26,647 nucleotides of DNA from Flavobacteriaceae bacterium (GTDB lineage: Bacteria > Bacteroidota > Bacteroidia > Flavobacteriales > Flavobacteriaceae): NCBI GenBank assembly GCA_008081325.1, contig VMCO01000177.1, forward strand, positions 1 to 26,647, written 5' to 3'. The position numbers and the translations under genes were made by a program. The notes beneath the pieces are model-generated. The model worked only from the letters and a program-made list of their open reading frames with translations. It did no database searches and was not told where the DNA came from. Within the stretch, counting starts at the first letter, position 1. Every line of letters starts with the position of its first letter. Shown here piece after piece: positions 7,529 to 16,699 of this stretch.

Positions 7529-8778
7529 TTGAGCTTAATAATATCATTAATTTTAGTTGTATAACAAGGCGATAAAAATTCCTGTTTCATTTTCCATTTT
7601 CTTTTTAAATCTTGATTAGCCAATTTGATTTTTTCTCCGTACTTAGAATTAATATAATCCATTGTCTTCATCAAAGGCTTATGTCTGTAATCTTCATTTT
7701 CAAAAATACCAAGTTGATAGCTATTATTAGGCACAAGACTAGTCACAATTACACCAGCCTTCTTATAATCTATTTTAGATTGAAACATCGTTTCAATTGC
7801 TTTTAAAGCGTAGCTGTTTAAAACAAATGAAGAGTTTGTTGGGTATGGCAATGTTACAACCCTAGAGCAAGAATGTTGTTGTAAATCTTTTCTGAAATAA
7901 TTACTTCTTATAAATACAATCATAACATTACAAAGAGAATTCTGTCTTCTTAACTTTTCAGCACAGGAGAGTGAAAAAGTTGAAACCCTTTCTTTTAATC
8001 TACCCAAATCTGAAATAGGTTTTTCAAAAGATCTTGTGGTGGCTATAGATTTCTTAATTTTTAAAGAATCTAGATCTAAATTTGATATACCTTTTAATTC
8101 TTGTTGAATCTTTAATTCGACAATTGATAAATTTGATTTCACCCATTGTTCCGGAAGTTCAACAAAGTCTAATGCGTTTTTACATCCTATATTCTGAAGA
8201 CGCTTAGTCAATCTTTTGCCTATCCCCCAAATATCGTTTAAAGGGAAATAGTTTAATGCTTTAGATCTTTTATAACCCGTATCTAAAACATATACATGCT
8301 TTGTTTGATGTGGAAACTTTCTTGCTATTTTATTAGCAATCTTTGCTAATGATTTTGTAGGAGCAACACCTACAGAAGTTGGTATTCCAGTCCATTTCAA
8401 AATTGTGTTTCTCATTTTTGAAGCATAGCTAAAGAGATCGTAATTTTCATATCCTTCAAATTTTAAAAAAGCCTCATCAATACTATAAATTTCAACGTCT
8501 GGAATAAACTTTGAAATTGTTGTCATTACACGATTACTCATATCTGCATATAAAGGATAATTTGAAGATAGAACAATTACATTATGCTGATTGATGATTG
8601 ATCTATATTTAAAAATAGGAGCTCCCATAGGAATTCCTAATCGCTTAGCCTCGTCACTTCTAGAAATAGCACAGCCGTCATTATTCGATAATACTACTAC
8701 AGGCTTACCATTTAAATTTGGATTAAACACCCTCTCACAAGAGACATAAAAATTATTACAATCTATTAAAGCAAACAT
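7525..8778 (-). CDS. umuC: UmuC, Y-family DNA polymerase V catalytic subunit
   Basis: This is a 417-residue error-prone translesion DNA polymerase. The N-terminus FALIDCNNFYVSCERVF carries the first metal-binding Asp (Asp6). Next comes VVVLSNNDGCAISRSDEAK, and the catalytic Asp101-Glu102 sit in YSIDEAFLKF. The helix-hairpin-helix thumb region (DIWGIGKRLTKRL) and little-finger domain follow, with the UmuC-type C-terminus ending near LSPCYTTKINDI. Length and motifs fit UmuC rather than DinB. It is the first gene of a two-gene unit with umuD (4-base overlap). It diverges from the receptor at 8903 across a 124-base region that may hold shared control elements. Confidence 0.96.
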   Translation of the reverse strand: MFALIDCNNFYVSCERVFNPNLNGKPVVVLSNNDGCAISRSDEAKRLGIPMGAPIFKYRSIINQHNVIVLSSNYPLYADMSNRVMTTISKFIPDVEIYSIDEAFLKFEGYENYDLFSYASKMRNTILKWTGIPTSVGVAPTKSLAKIANKIARKFPHQTKHVYVLDTGYKRSKALNYFPLNDIWGIGKRLTKRLQNIGCKNALDFVELPEQWVKSNLSIVELKIQQELKGISNLDLDSLKIKKSIATTRSFEKPISDLGRLKERVSTFSLSCAEKLRRQNSLCNVMIVFIRSNYFRKDLQQHSCSRVVTLPYPTNSSFVLNSYALKAIETMFQSKIDYKKAGVIVTSLVPNNSYQLGIFENEDYRHKPLMKTMDYINSKYGEKIKLANQDLKRKWKMKQEFLSPCYTTKINDIIKLK

Positions 8779-8825
8779 GATATAAATATAGTTTTTTAAA
8801 GATTTAAAAATTATAATATTTCAGA

Positions 8826-8871
8826 ACTTATTTAACAAAAAAATAGTTTGATAAGTATAGGCAAATAAGTA
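8826..8871. repeat. Three copies of ATAAGT between umuC and the divergent receptor
   Basis: ATAAGTA occurs at 8851-8857 and 8865-8871, 14 bases apart, and the inverted form ACTTAT at 8826-8831. The second direct copy overlaps AAGTACTT, a small palindrome, and the -7 element of the receptor promoter. The arrangement resembles a repressor site in a divergent control region, possibly for SOS control, but the motif is short and the DNA very AT-rich. Confidence 0.3.
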
Positions 8872-8877
8872 CTTTTA
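8848..8877 (+). promoter_or_regulatory. Candidate promoter of the BtuB-like receptor
   Basis: TTG at 8848-8850, a 19-base spacer, then TACTTTTA at 8870-8877, seven of eight matches to TAnnTTTG. The leader would be about 19 bases, too short for a cobalamin riboswitch. A comparably good promoter for umuC on the other strand was not found; TAATTTTT read on the minus strand at 8813-8806 is a weak possibility. Confidence 0.5.
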
Positions 8878-8902
8878 AAAAATCAATTTTTGATTCAAAA
8901 TC

Positions 8903-10765
8903 ATGAAAAAAACCCTCCTAATAATATTAATTTTTCAAGCAATTACAACACACATAAATGCGCAGGAAAATAAATCAGAAATAGAACTTGATCAAGTTGA
9001 ATTGATTTCTAGTCCAAGAATAGAAATTAAAAATACAGATAATTCAATTAGTGTTTTAACAATCTCAAGAGAAGAAATTCAAAAAAGTACAGCCACAAAT
9101 GTTAGCGATTTACTACAACAAATAGCAGGAATAGATATAAGAAGAAGAGGTGCAGAGGGAATGCAAGCAGACCTTTACATAAGAGGAGGCTCGTTTGATC
9201 AAACTTTATTATTGATTGACGGGATAAAAGTTGAAGACCCACAAACCGGCCATCACACAATGAATATGACACTACCTTTAGAGGTAATAGAAAGAATAGA
9301 AATCACAAAAGGATCGGCAGGAAGAATATACGGACAAAATGCATTTACAGGAGCTATAAATATTATTACAAAACAGAATATTGAAAATAATTTAAGCGTA
9401 GAGCTTGCAGGTGGTTCTTTTGATCAAAAAAGAGGAAGCTTAACAGCTCAAAGAAAACTAGAAAACTCAGATATACTATTTAATTATAGCAGAAAAGAAT
9501 CGGAAGGTTATAGATATAATACAGACTTTAAAAATGATGAATTTTTCGTTAAAAGTAATTTTAAAATAAAGAACCAGAATATCTCAGCTATTGGAGCATT
9601 TAATGAAAGAAAATTTGGTGCAAATGGATTCTATGCAAGCCCTGCAGCAATTGATCAATATGAAGAAACGCAAGCCAGTATAATTGGACTAAGCACAACC
9701 TATAAAAAAAATGAATTAATCATTAAACCTAAACTTTATTGGAAGAGAAATCAAGACATGTATGTATATTTAAGGCAAGACCCTTCGGTTTACAGAAACC
9801 TGCATATCTCTGATAAAGTTGGAGTTGAAGTTAATGCGTCTACCCCAAACTCTCTGGGTAATTTAGGGATAGGTTTTGATTTGTCAAAAGTTTCCTTAAG
9901 CAGTAACAATCTTGGTAATAGAAATAGAACCATGTTTAATATGTTTATTGAACAACAAATTAAATTTCAAAATGATAAAATCGATTTTACCCCTGGAGTT
10001 GCTATTTCATATTTTTCAGATGTTTCCACAAGACTAAATTATCAAAGTAATTTTTTCAATAATTTATTTTTCTATCCAGGAATAGATTTCGGATATAGAT
10101 TTAACAAAAACCTGAAAATATATAGTAATGTTGGCTATACATACAGAATGCCTACCTATACAGATTTATTTTATTCAAGCCCCACTACTTTAGGAAATGA
10201 AAACTTGAAGCTTGAAAAAGCCCTTACTAAAGAATTTGGATTAAAATATTTAAAAAATAATTTTAATCTTAGTATGTCTTTATATCAAAGAGACGCATCA
10301 GATATAATTGATTATGTAAAAAATGATGAGGCTGACCCTTGGCAAGCAAGTAATATAAGAGAAATAATCACCAATGGCTTTGAATTAAACATGGGTTACA
10401 AATTCTATTTGGGTGCTTTTAGACCGCAAAGTATAAATATCGGATACAGTAATATTAATGATGATCTTTTAGAAACTGATTTTACTTTTTCTAGGTATGC
10501 TTTAAATTCGTTAAAAAATCAAATAACGGCTACATATATGTTTCAAGTTAGAGACTTTATTTCCTCAACTCTAACTTTTAAAAATTCTAAAAGGCTAAAC
10601 GATGAAAGTTATACGGTAATAGATTTTAGAACCTCTTACATGTATGATAAATTTACAATATCTGTTATTTTAAATAATATTTTAGATGCTGAATATTCAG
10701 AGACAAACCTGGTTCCTATGCCTGGGTTTAATTCTTTGATTGGAATAAAATACTCTATTAACTAA
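8903..10765 (+). CDS. BtuB-like TonB-dependent receptor
   Basis: This is a 620-residue outer-membrane receptor of the compact BtuB/vitamin B12 type. The signal peptide (MKKTLLIILIFQAITTHINA) is followed by a TonB-box-like ELDQVELISS. A plug at about residues 45-155 carries VSDLLQQIAGIDIRRRG, LYIRGGSFDQTLLLIDG and GSAGRIYGQNAFTGAINIIT. The barrel has the TYRMPTYTDLFY strand typical of this group and ends in GIKYSIN. There is no CarboxypepD_reg domain, unlike the receptors at 893 and 11215. The substrate could be cobalamin, an iron chelate or another small molecule, and there is no riboswitch or corrinoid gene nearby to decide. The last 8 bases overlap convergent recX. Confidence 0.88.
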   Translation: MKKTLLIILIFQAITTHINAQENKSEIELDQVELISSPRIEIKNTDNSISVLTISREEIQKSTATNVSDLLQQIAGIDIRRRGAEGMQADLYIRGGSFDQTLLLIDGIKVEDPQTGHHTMNMTLPLEVIERIEITKGSAGRIYGQNAFTGAINIITKQNIENNLSVELAGGSFDQKRGSLTAQRKLENSDILFNYSRKESEGYRYNTDFKNDEFFVKSNFKIKNQNISAIGAFNERKFGANGFYASPAAIDQYEETQASIIGLSTTYKKNELIIKPKLYWKRNQDMYVYLRQDPSVYRNLHISDKVGVEVNASTPNSLGNLGIGFDLSKVSLSSNNLGNRNRTMFNMFIEQQIKFQNDKIDFTPGVAISYFSDVSTRLNYQSNFFNNLFFYPGIDFGYRFNKNLKIYSNVGYTYRMPTYTDLFYSSPTTLGNENLKLEKALTKEFGLKYLKNNFNLSMSLYQRDASDIIDYVKNDEADPWQASNIREIITNGFELNMGYKFYLGAFRPQSINIGYSNINDDLLETDFTFSRYALNSLKNQITATYMFQVRDFISSTLTFKNSKRLNDESYTVIDFRTSYMYDKFTISVILNNILDAEYSETNLVPMPGFNSLIGIKYSIN

Positions 10766-11225
10766 TATCTCTTAACTTTTGGTAGATAAGATTATTTTCC
10801 CAGCCTCTGTATGTAAAGTAGTTTATAAAAGATCTTTTCTTTTGATCTTTTGTCCCTTTTAAAAATTTAATCTTGCTTGTCGAAAACTCATTGAAGTAGT
10901 TCATATAATCCTCTTCGTTAATTTGATTAATATGTTCGTTAATTGTTTTTATATCAATACCTTTTGATCTTAACTCATACTTTAACTTAATTCTTCCCCA
11001 CTTTTTTATTCTAAGCTTTCCTTGAATAAACATCTTAGTATATCTTTCTTCATTTAGGTAATCATTATCAATCAAATATTCAACTATATTTTCGACTAAT
11101 TGTGAACTTACTTTAAATGAATATAATTTGTTTTTTACTTCCATAACACATCTATCTTGATAAAGACAATAAGATTGAATTTTTTCAATTATTATCTTTT
11201 CATCTTTAGTAAAACTAATAGGCAT
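10758..11225 (-). CDS. recX: RecX family regulator of RecA
   Basis: This is a 155-residue, mostly helical cytoplasmic protein of the RecX family, which binds RecA filaments and limits their growth and coprotease activity. The signature is the run NDYLNEERYTKMFIQGKLR followed by KKWGRIKLKYELRSKGI (Trp76-Gly77), the repeat core of RecX. Length matches the family. It is the last gene of the porZ-recO-receptor-recX cluster. Its ATG lies 11 bases inside the end of the preceding receptor gene, so translation is probably coupled. Its own 3' end overlaps the convergent receptor at 8903-10765 by 8 bases. Confidence 0.93.
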   Translation of the reverse strand: MPISFTKDEKIIIEKIQSYCLYQDRCVMEVKNKLYSFKVSSQLVENIVEYLIDNDYLNEERYTKMFIQGKLRIKKWGRIKLKYELRSKGIDIKTINEHINQINEEDYMNYFNEFSTSKIKFLKGTKDQKKRSFINYFTYRGWENNLIYQKLRDIS

Positions 11226-13617
11226 AGTTCAGAGAAAAAATAAAGTTTAAGCCAGGTGCTGAAATTCCTGATGAATAGGGTCTATATAATTTATTTGTTA
11301 TATTCTCAACAGTAAAATTGATGTTTAGCATTTTGGAAAAAGAATATTTTGATCTAATGTTAAATGTCATCCATGATGGTGAATATGGATTGCCATTTTC
11401 ATCTAATGCATACATATAAGGTTTTGCCCTTTCAGACTCTGCAAGATTACTAAATGATATTTTTGAATTATAATTTAAGTACGAGTCAATTGTAAAATCT
11501 CCATTATTATAAATAAAATGAAAATTGCCATAATTGGGTGGTATATGCCTAACTGGCATTGAAAATGGTAATTGATTTAATTCATATCCAGCAATTAAAT
11601 TATGTTGGGATTTGATACTAAAATTTTTGTTTAAAAACATGTTTATCCCCAATTCCATTCCGTAAATAAAAGACTTTGAACTGTTTTGAAGTGCTTGAAT
11701 TTGAGATAGTTCCCCGTCATAAATTATTTCTGATACCCCGTTACTCAATGTAAAATCATCTCTTATGAATGAGTTATATAAATATGTCACATATGATGAA
11801 AAATCTAATTCGATATTATTCTTTGTTCTAAAGTAACCTCCAAACTCTAGTCCAAAAGATCTTTCTGGTTTTAAGTCAGGGTTTGGAACAACCACGCTTC
11901 CAGGTTCAGAATCAAAAACCTTAGCAAGATCGTCTATGTTTGGAGATCTAAAAGCTGTATTGATATTAAACTTCCAATTATTGTAAATATTTCTAACCCA
12001 ACTTAGTCCAATTCCACCAACAAATGCTCCATTTTTTAATGTTGTATTTTCATACATAAAATCATAATACAGATTGTTTTGTGATAAGTCCGCTTTTAAT
12101 TCCGTTAAACTATATCTTACTCCACTTTGAAAAAACACATCTTCGATGACTTTAGTTTTGTAGTTAACATATAAGCCTAGGGAGCTTAAAGATGAATCAT
12201 CTGGATATCTGGTTGAAATTAAGGTTTCTGTTAAATCATTTATGTCAGTTCTTTTAGCAAATGAACCCACATTGTTTTCAATTAATTCAAACCCATATGT
12301 AATATTAGATTTTTCTGATATTTTTTTATAAAAATCTAAGTTTACCGAAAATATACTTAAATCTTCTTCTCTAGAATTTAAATAGCTATTATTAAATTTT
12401 CTACTATTTCTGCTCTCCGAAAATTTCTGAAAAGAAGAAACAAACTTTAATTCGTCATAAAATTTAGATTGTATTGGGCTAAAAGTTAATTGGCTATTGA
12501 TTAACAGCCATTCCTGTGGTCCATAATACCATTCAGAATAATAGAGTCCTTGATTTTCATCATTTCTGATTAATCTATCATACCTGGGAATATCTCCCGT
12601 TCTAGAAAAATGTATACCCAGATCAATATTTAAATTTTCTCTAGGCTGATAAAAAACTTTTTGCATAAAATTAGTTTGGTTATATGCTGTGTTTCTTTGA
12701 ATCCTTGAATTAGGATTTGTTACAATTATATCACCACCTAAGGAATTTTGACCCACATAATTAGGTCTTAAATAGTCTGATGGTCCGTGAACACCCATAA
12801 TTAAATCCCCAAAATCTGATTTTGAGAAACTTGATAAAAATGCTATCTTCTTTAATCCATAGTTTAGATCTACATGATACATTTTTTCACTTGAAGCTGA
12901 TGAGTACCTTGTATTTAGGTTGATTTTGATGTTTGGTTTTGACCCCGTAGCTAACCTAGCTTTTTTTGTATAGAAGTTCATTACTCCTCCGATAGCATCA
13001 CTTCCGTACAACACAGATGCCGATCCCATAATTACTTCTGTATTTTCGATATTCAAGGGAGAAATAGAAATTACATTATGTATGTTTCCTCCTCTAAAAA
13101 TTGCATTATTTAATCTAACACCATCAACCGACAAAACTAATCTGTTAGTTGAAAGACCTCTAATCATTGGGCTTCCTCCTCCTAATTGACTTTTTTGTAT
13201 AAACACATAACCACCCCTCTCTAGTAAATCAGCACTAGTCATTGGGTTAGTAAATTCAATAGTAGATCTATTAATTTGTGTAACTTTTTTTGGAACTTCC
13301 CTAAACTTCTGTGAAAACTTAGAAGCTGAAATTACCACTTCATCTAATAATTCATTGTCATAAATTAGAGTAAGACTTTCGTTTAGTTTAGATTTAATAA
13401 GTTTTTGCTCCTTAAACCCGTATTGATTTATAGTTAAAGTATCCTTGTTTGAAAATTTGTTCAAGCTTACAAAACCATTCTTATCTGTTGTTGCAAAATT
13501 ACTTACATCACTAAAAACTGAAGCTCCGATTACAGGTTTCTTGTTTTCATCAATTATTAGCAGATCTTGTGAAAAAGATGTAATTGTAAATAATAAAAAG
13601 AAATAAAATTTATTCAC
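11215..13617 (-). CDS. TonB-dependent receptor, heme/hemoglobin-receptor-like
   Basis: This is an 800-residue outer-membrane receptor. The signal peptide MNKFYFFLLFTITSFS is followed by a CarboxypepD_reg-like domain (about residues 18-90), a TonB-box-like ELLDEVVISASKF and a plug (about 105-220). The plug has the run GGSPMIRGLSTNRLVLSVDG, then NAIFRGGNIHNVISI and ASVLYGSDAIGGVMNFYT. These closely resemble plugs of the hemoglobin/heme receptor group, so iron or heme import is the best guess. The heme-binding His residues cannot be assigned by eye. The barrel ends in NFIFSLNYAY. It starts two bases after the recO stop and overlaps recX by 11 bases, an odd place for a receptor between two recombination genes. 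Confidence 0.9.
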   Translation of the reverse strand: MNKFYFFLLFTITSFSQDLLIIDENKKPVIGASVFSDVSNFATTDKNGFVSLNKFSNKDTLTINQYGFKEQKLIKSKLNESLTLIYDNELLDEVVISASKFSQKFREVPKKVTQINRSTIEFTNPMTSADLLERGGYVFIQKSQLGGGSPMIRGLSTNRLVLSVDGVRLNNAIFRGGNIHNVISISPLNIENTEVIMGSASVLYGSDAIGGVMNFYTKKARLATGSKPNIKINLNTRYSSASSEKMYHVDLNYGLKKIAFLSSFSKSDFGDLIMGVHGPSDYLRPNYVGQNSLGGDIIVTNPNSRIQRNTAYNQTNFMQKVFYQPRENLNIDLGIHFSRTGDIPRYDRLIRNDENQGLYYSEWYYGPQEWLLINSQLTFSPIQSKFYDELKFVSSFQKFSESRNSRKFNNSYLNSREEDLSIFSVNLDFYKKISEKSNITYGFELIENNVGSFAKRTDINDLTETLISTRYPDDSSLSSLGLYVNYKTKVIEDVFFQSGVRYSLTELKADLSQNNLYYDFMYENTTLKNGAFVGGIGLSWVRNIYNNWKFNINTAFRSPNIDDLAKVFDSEPGSVVVPNPDLKPERSFGLEFGGYFRTKNNIELDFSSYVTYLYNSFIRDDFTLSNGVSEIIYDGELSQIQALQNSSKSFIYGMELGINMFLNKNFSIKSQHNLIAGYELNQLPFSMPVRHIPPNYGNFHFIYNNGDFTIDSYLNYNSKISFSNLAESERAKPYMYALDENGNPYSPSWMTFNIRSKYSFSKMLNINFTVENITNKLYRPYSSGISAPGLNFIFSLNYAY

Positions 13618-13619
13618 AA

Positions 13620-14324
13620 TTAAAATAATTTTCTTAGAACCTCAAGTGACTTTAAAGAAACAAAATTTTCAATGTGTAGCTTATAATACAAAATAATATT
13701 ATCGAGTAGTTTTTTTCTTTGCACAGGATTAAAGGTTAGCAAACTTAAGTCATCAAAATTTATGCCTAAAATCATATTAAAACAATTCAATTCATCATCA
13801 TAAATAGTATAATTTGAATCTTTAGTATTTGTATAACAACCCTGCTGCAAATCAAAGTATTTATATTCACTGTTTTCCGTTTCAGGGTAAAACCCTAAAA
13901 ACTTAGATAACTGTATAAGAAATAGTAGATGAAAAGACGGGTTAAATTTTGCTTCGTCATAGTATTTAATTGATCCCTCAATAAAATCAAATAGTTCAAA
14001 ATCCTTTTCTTGATGAATTAAAATTTTGGAGAGTATTTCGGATAGAAAAATAATAACTCCCATTTTTATAAAATCGGTGTGGATTGTTTTTAAATTGAAT
14101 TTATATTCAAAATCTTTAAAGTAATGAAGATTTCTTTTACTGTTAAAATCAAATTCAATTTCAAGAAATGAAAGTTGTTGAAAATAATTTGATTTATTCT
14201 TTTTAGACCCTCCTCTTACTATGAATGAGGTGACGCCTAATTCTCTTACCAATAACTTGACAATTAAATCATTGTCTCTGTATTTGAGTTTACTTAAAAC
14301 AATTGCAGTTGAAGAAATAATCAT
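13620..14324 (-). CDS. recO: DNA repair protein RecO
   Basis: This is a 234-residue recombination mediator that, with RecR, loads RecA on SSB-coated single-stranded DNA in the RecFOR pathway. The N-terminal OB-fold begins IISSTAIVLSKLKYRDNDLIVKLLVRE and continues GVTSFIVRGGSKK. The rest is helical, with the family pattern KMGVIIFLSEILSKIL and LLFLIQLSKFLGFYPE. No CxxC zinc-binding pairs are seen, unlike RecO of many other phyla. The start codon overlaps the porZ stop by one base (TAATG), and the next gene begins two bases after its stop, so it is embedded in an operon. RecF and RecR are not in the window. Confidence 0.93.
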   Translation of the reverse strand: MIISSTAIVLSKLKYRDNDLIVKLLVRELGVTSFIVRGGSKKNKSNYFQQLSFLEIEFDFNSKRNLHYFKDFEYKFNLKTIHTDFIKMGVIIFLSEILSKILIHQEKDFELFDFIEGSIKYYDEAKFNPSFHLLFLIQLSKFLGFYPETENSEYKYFDLQQGCYTNTKDSNYTIYDDELNCFNMILGINFDDLSLLTFNPVQRKKLLDNIILYYKLHIENFVSLKSLEVLRKLF

Positions 14325-16699
14325 TAGCGAATAATCATTAGTTTCAAAATTTTTGTTTCATAAGAATCTAGATCAGAAAGCATTATAATATAAACTCCTG
14401 AAGCAACATTTTGATTTCTTAAATTTTTTCCATTCCAAAATGCAGTTCCTCCGTCAATTTCTAAATTAAAATTTCTGTATCTGGGGTTTATATTAGATTG
14501 TGCTTCAGCCACTAAATTTCCTGCAATATCTGTAATCTTAAGGTTTACATTTTCAGTTAAACCATTAATTTTAATCTTATCTGATTGAGAATTGAATTGT
14601 GGTCTAACCGGATTAGGATAAACAAAAGCATCCGAAAAATTATCTGAACTTGAGGTGCTGCCCGTATCAAAACTTACTAATCCCTGATCGGTTGCGAAAT
14701 ACACTTTACCATTTGTAAAATTTATGGAAATATCATTTATATTGTTTGAAGGCAAAGGGGAATTATCTTTCGTAAAGTGATAAATTGTTTGTTGACCATT
14801 AGGCGAAAAATAAAACACTCCAGAACCAATAGTCCCAACCCATTTATTATTTGCTCCATCCACCTCAATATTAGTTATATACTGTTGTTCTAACAACTCC
14901 CTTGGGATACCATCTTCTAAAATAACTATCTTCTGAGTTGTAACAATAGGGGTTTCAAAAAAACTAGATGTATTATATAAAACCCTTAGACCCTGAACTG
15001 TTCCAATCCACAGATGATTATTATTATCAACTGCAATTGATTTTACATAAGATGATGGCATATCTGATTGGTCTTGACTAAAAACTTTTCTAAGTTGTAT
15101 GTTGCCTGATTCATTATTAAAACCAATTAAACCCGATCTTAAACCAGCTATCCATTTATTACCATAATCGTCTATTTCAATGTCGTTAAATCCAAGTTCA
15201 TCCTGAAAACCATCATTTATAATTTCAGTAAAATCATAACTATTCCAGCTATTATTATCTAGGTTATATGATTTTAAAGGGCTGTCTATTCTGCAATTTA
15301 AAACCCATAAATCTCCATTTTGATCAAATTCGATGTCAGAAATTCTTAAACTTTCATATTCAGGATCACTGGTAGATAAAGATTCTAGTTCGCTGTTATT
15401 ATTGTTATAAAATTCAACAAAATTGAAATTATCCATCTCCATTAAGCCTCCATGAAAAGAACTGATAAAAACATTATTATTATTAAATGGATTTATGGAA
15501 ATATTATTTAGGTTAACTGATTGGTTAGGAATTGAGTCTTTACTTACATTTAGCCATCTATCTAAATTTTCATCGTAGTTGCTAATTCCACTAAATTTTA
15601 AAGGATATGGATTAAAATATTCAGTGTAATTTCCAAATGAAACCCATGTTTGATTGTTTAGTGTTTCTACAGAAAATATATTATTTTCCAACGGACCATC
15701 AGGCTTCAAATAAGAATAATCGTTGGTATTATTATTAATTAGCAGCACTCCTTTTTCGGATGTTGCTATATATATTTTATTATTTTTTATAATTCCATCA
15801 TTAAAAGTTGTCAAATATTTTTGAGATTCAAAAACATCTAATAATTGTGATAGTTGATCATTATAGATTAGGCAGTTTTCACCAGAAATAATTACAATTT
15901 TAGAGTCTGATGTACTTACGTTTTTAATCTGATTATCCAAGGTCAGTAAATTAATTATTTCTTCATTTTTAAAACCCATTACATTGTAATCGTCATAAAA
16001 AAATATGTTATTATCGTTAAGAAATAATTCATTAACACTGCCATTATAAATTGTTTGCCAATTATTAAATTCTATTAAATTTGAATCTAAATTTGCTCTT
16101 AAAATGCCTAGCTCTGAACTCGATGCAAAAATGAAATTTTCATTGACAACAGTACTACTAATATCTAACATAGATGCAAAATCTCCTATATAATAAGTGT
16201 CTCCAAATTCAAATTCATTTAAATCAAAAACGGAAATACCATAACCTGTTGAAATCAATATTTCATCACCATTTTGATTAAAATGGTTGATTATTTTTCT
16301 GTCTGCAGGAATTGAAGGTTTATTTAAAATGTCATAGACATTAATTATCGTATTTGAGTTTAAATCAATTAGCTGTAAAAAGCCACTACTGTAACCTATA
16401 GCTATAATGTTATTATTTATAGAATGATAAAAAGCTGAAATTTCATCTCCGGACAATTCATTTAAAGTATCAAATTTCTCTATTTGAAATGAAGATGTAT
16501 CGTATGAGAAAATTGCATTATAAGATGCGAAATAAATTATCCCTTCACCATCACCAATTGAAGATATTGAATTAAAAGAAAAATATGTGTCCCAACCGTT
16601 ATATATCGTCGAGTTATTTTCTATAGAGAGCTTATTTTGTTGACTGTACGAAATGCATACGGAAAAAAACAGAAATAAAAACAGTCGAATTTTTAACAT
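14324..16699 (-). CDS. porZ: PorZ-like type IX secretion protein (beta-propellers plus T9SS C-terminal domain)
   Basis: This is a 791-residue secreted surface protein. A signal peptide (about residues 1-19) precedes an N-terminal region beginning NGWDTYFSFNSISSI, two propeller-like repeat regions up to about residue 680, and a type A T9SS sorting domain (about 692-791). The sorting domain carries FVYPNPVRPQF, VNLKITDIAGNLV, WNGKNLRNQNVASGVYIIML and KILKLMIIR. The repeats ILISTGYGISVFDLNEFEFG and LWIGTVQGLRVL are the regulator-propeller type. In Porphyromonas, PorZ sits in the surface attachment complex with PorU, PorV and PorQ and delivers anionic LPS to the sortase. Adjacency to recO is something I associate with flavobacterial PorZ from memory. 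The other possibility is a generic propeller cargo protein of T9SS. A 12-base inverted repeat covers its start codon. Confidence 0.75.
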   Translation of the reverse strand: MLKIRLFLFLFFSVCISYSQQNKLSIENNSTIYNGWDTYFSFNSISSIGDGEGIIYFASYNAIFSYDTSSFQIEKFDTLNELSGDEISAFYHSINNNIIAIGYSSGFLQLIDLNSNTIINVYDILNKPSIPADRKIINHFNQNGDEILISTGYGISVFDLNEFEFGDTYYIGDFASMLDISSTVVNENFIFASSSELGILRANLDSNLIEFNNWQTIYNGSVNELFLNDNNIFFYDDYNVMGFKNEEIINLLTLDNQIKNVSTSDSKIVIISGENCLIYNDQLSQLLDVFESQKYLTTFNDGIIKNNKIYIATSEKGVLLINNNTNDYSYLKPDGPLENNIFSVETLNNQTWVSFGNYTEYFNPYPLKFSGISNYDENLDRWLNVSKDSIPNQSVNLNNISINPFNNNNVFISSFHGGLMEMDNFNFVEFYNNNNSELESLSTSDPEYESLRISDIEFDQNGDLWVLNCRIDSPLKSYNLDNNSWNSYDFTEIINDGFQDELGFNDIEIDDYGNKWIAGLRSGLIGFNNESGNIQLRKVFSQDQSDMPSSYVKSIAVDNNNHLWIGTVQGLRVLYNTSSFFETPIVTTQKIVILEDGIPRELLEQQYITNIEVDGANNKWVGTIGSGVFYFSPNGQQTIYHFTKDNSPLPSNNINDISINFTNGKVYFATDQGLVSFDTGSTSSSDNFSDAFVYPNPVRPQFNSQSDKIKINGLTENVNLKITDIAGNLVAEAQSNINPRYRNFNLEIDGGTAFWNGKNLRNQNVASGVYIIMLSDLDSYETKILKLMIIR

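Noticed and set aside
8779..8902. Cobalamin riboswitch before the BtuB-like receptor
   Set aside because: The predicted leader is about 19 bases and no conserved B12-box was seen; the whole intergenic region is too short and AT-only.
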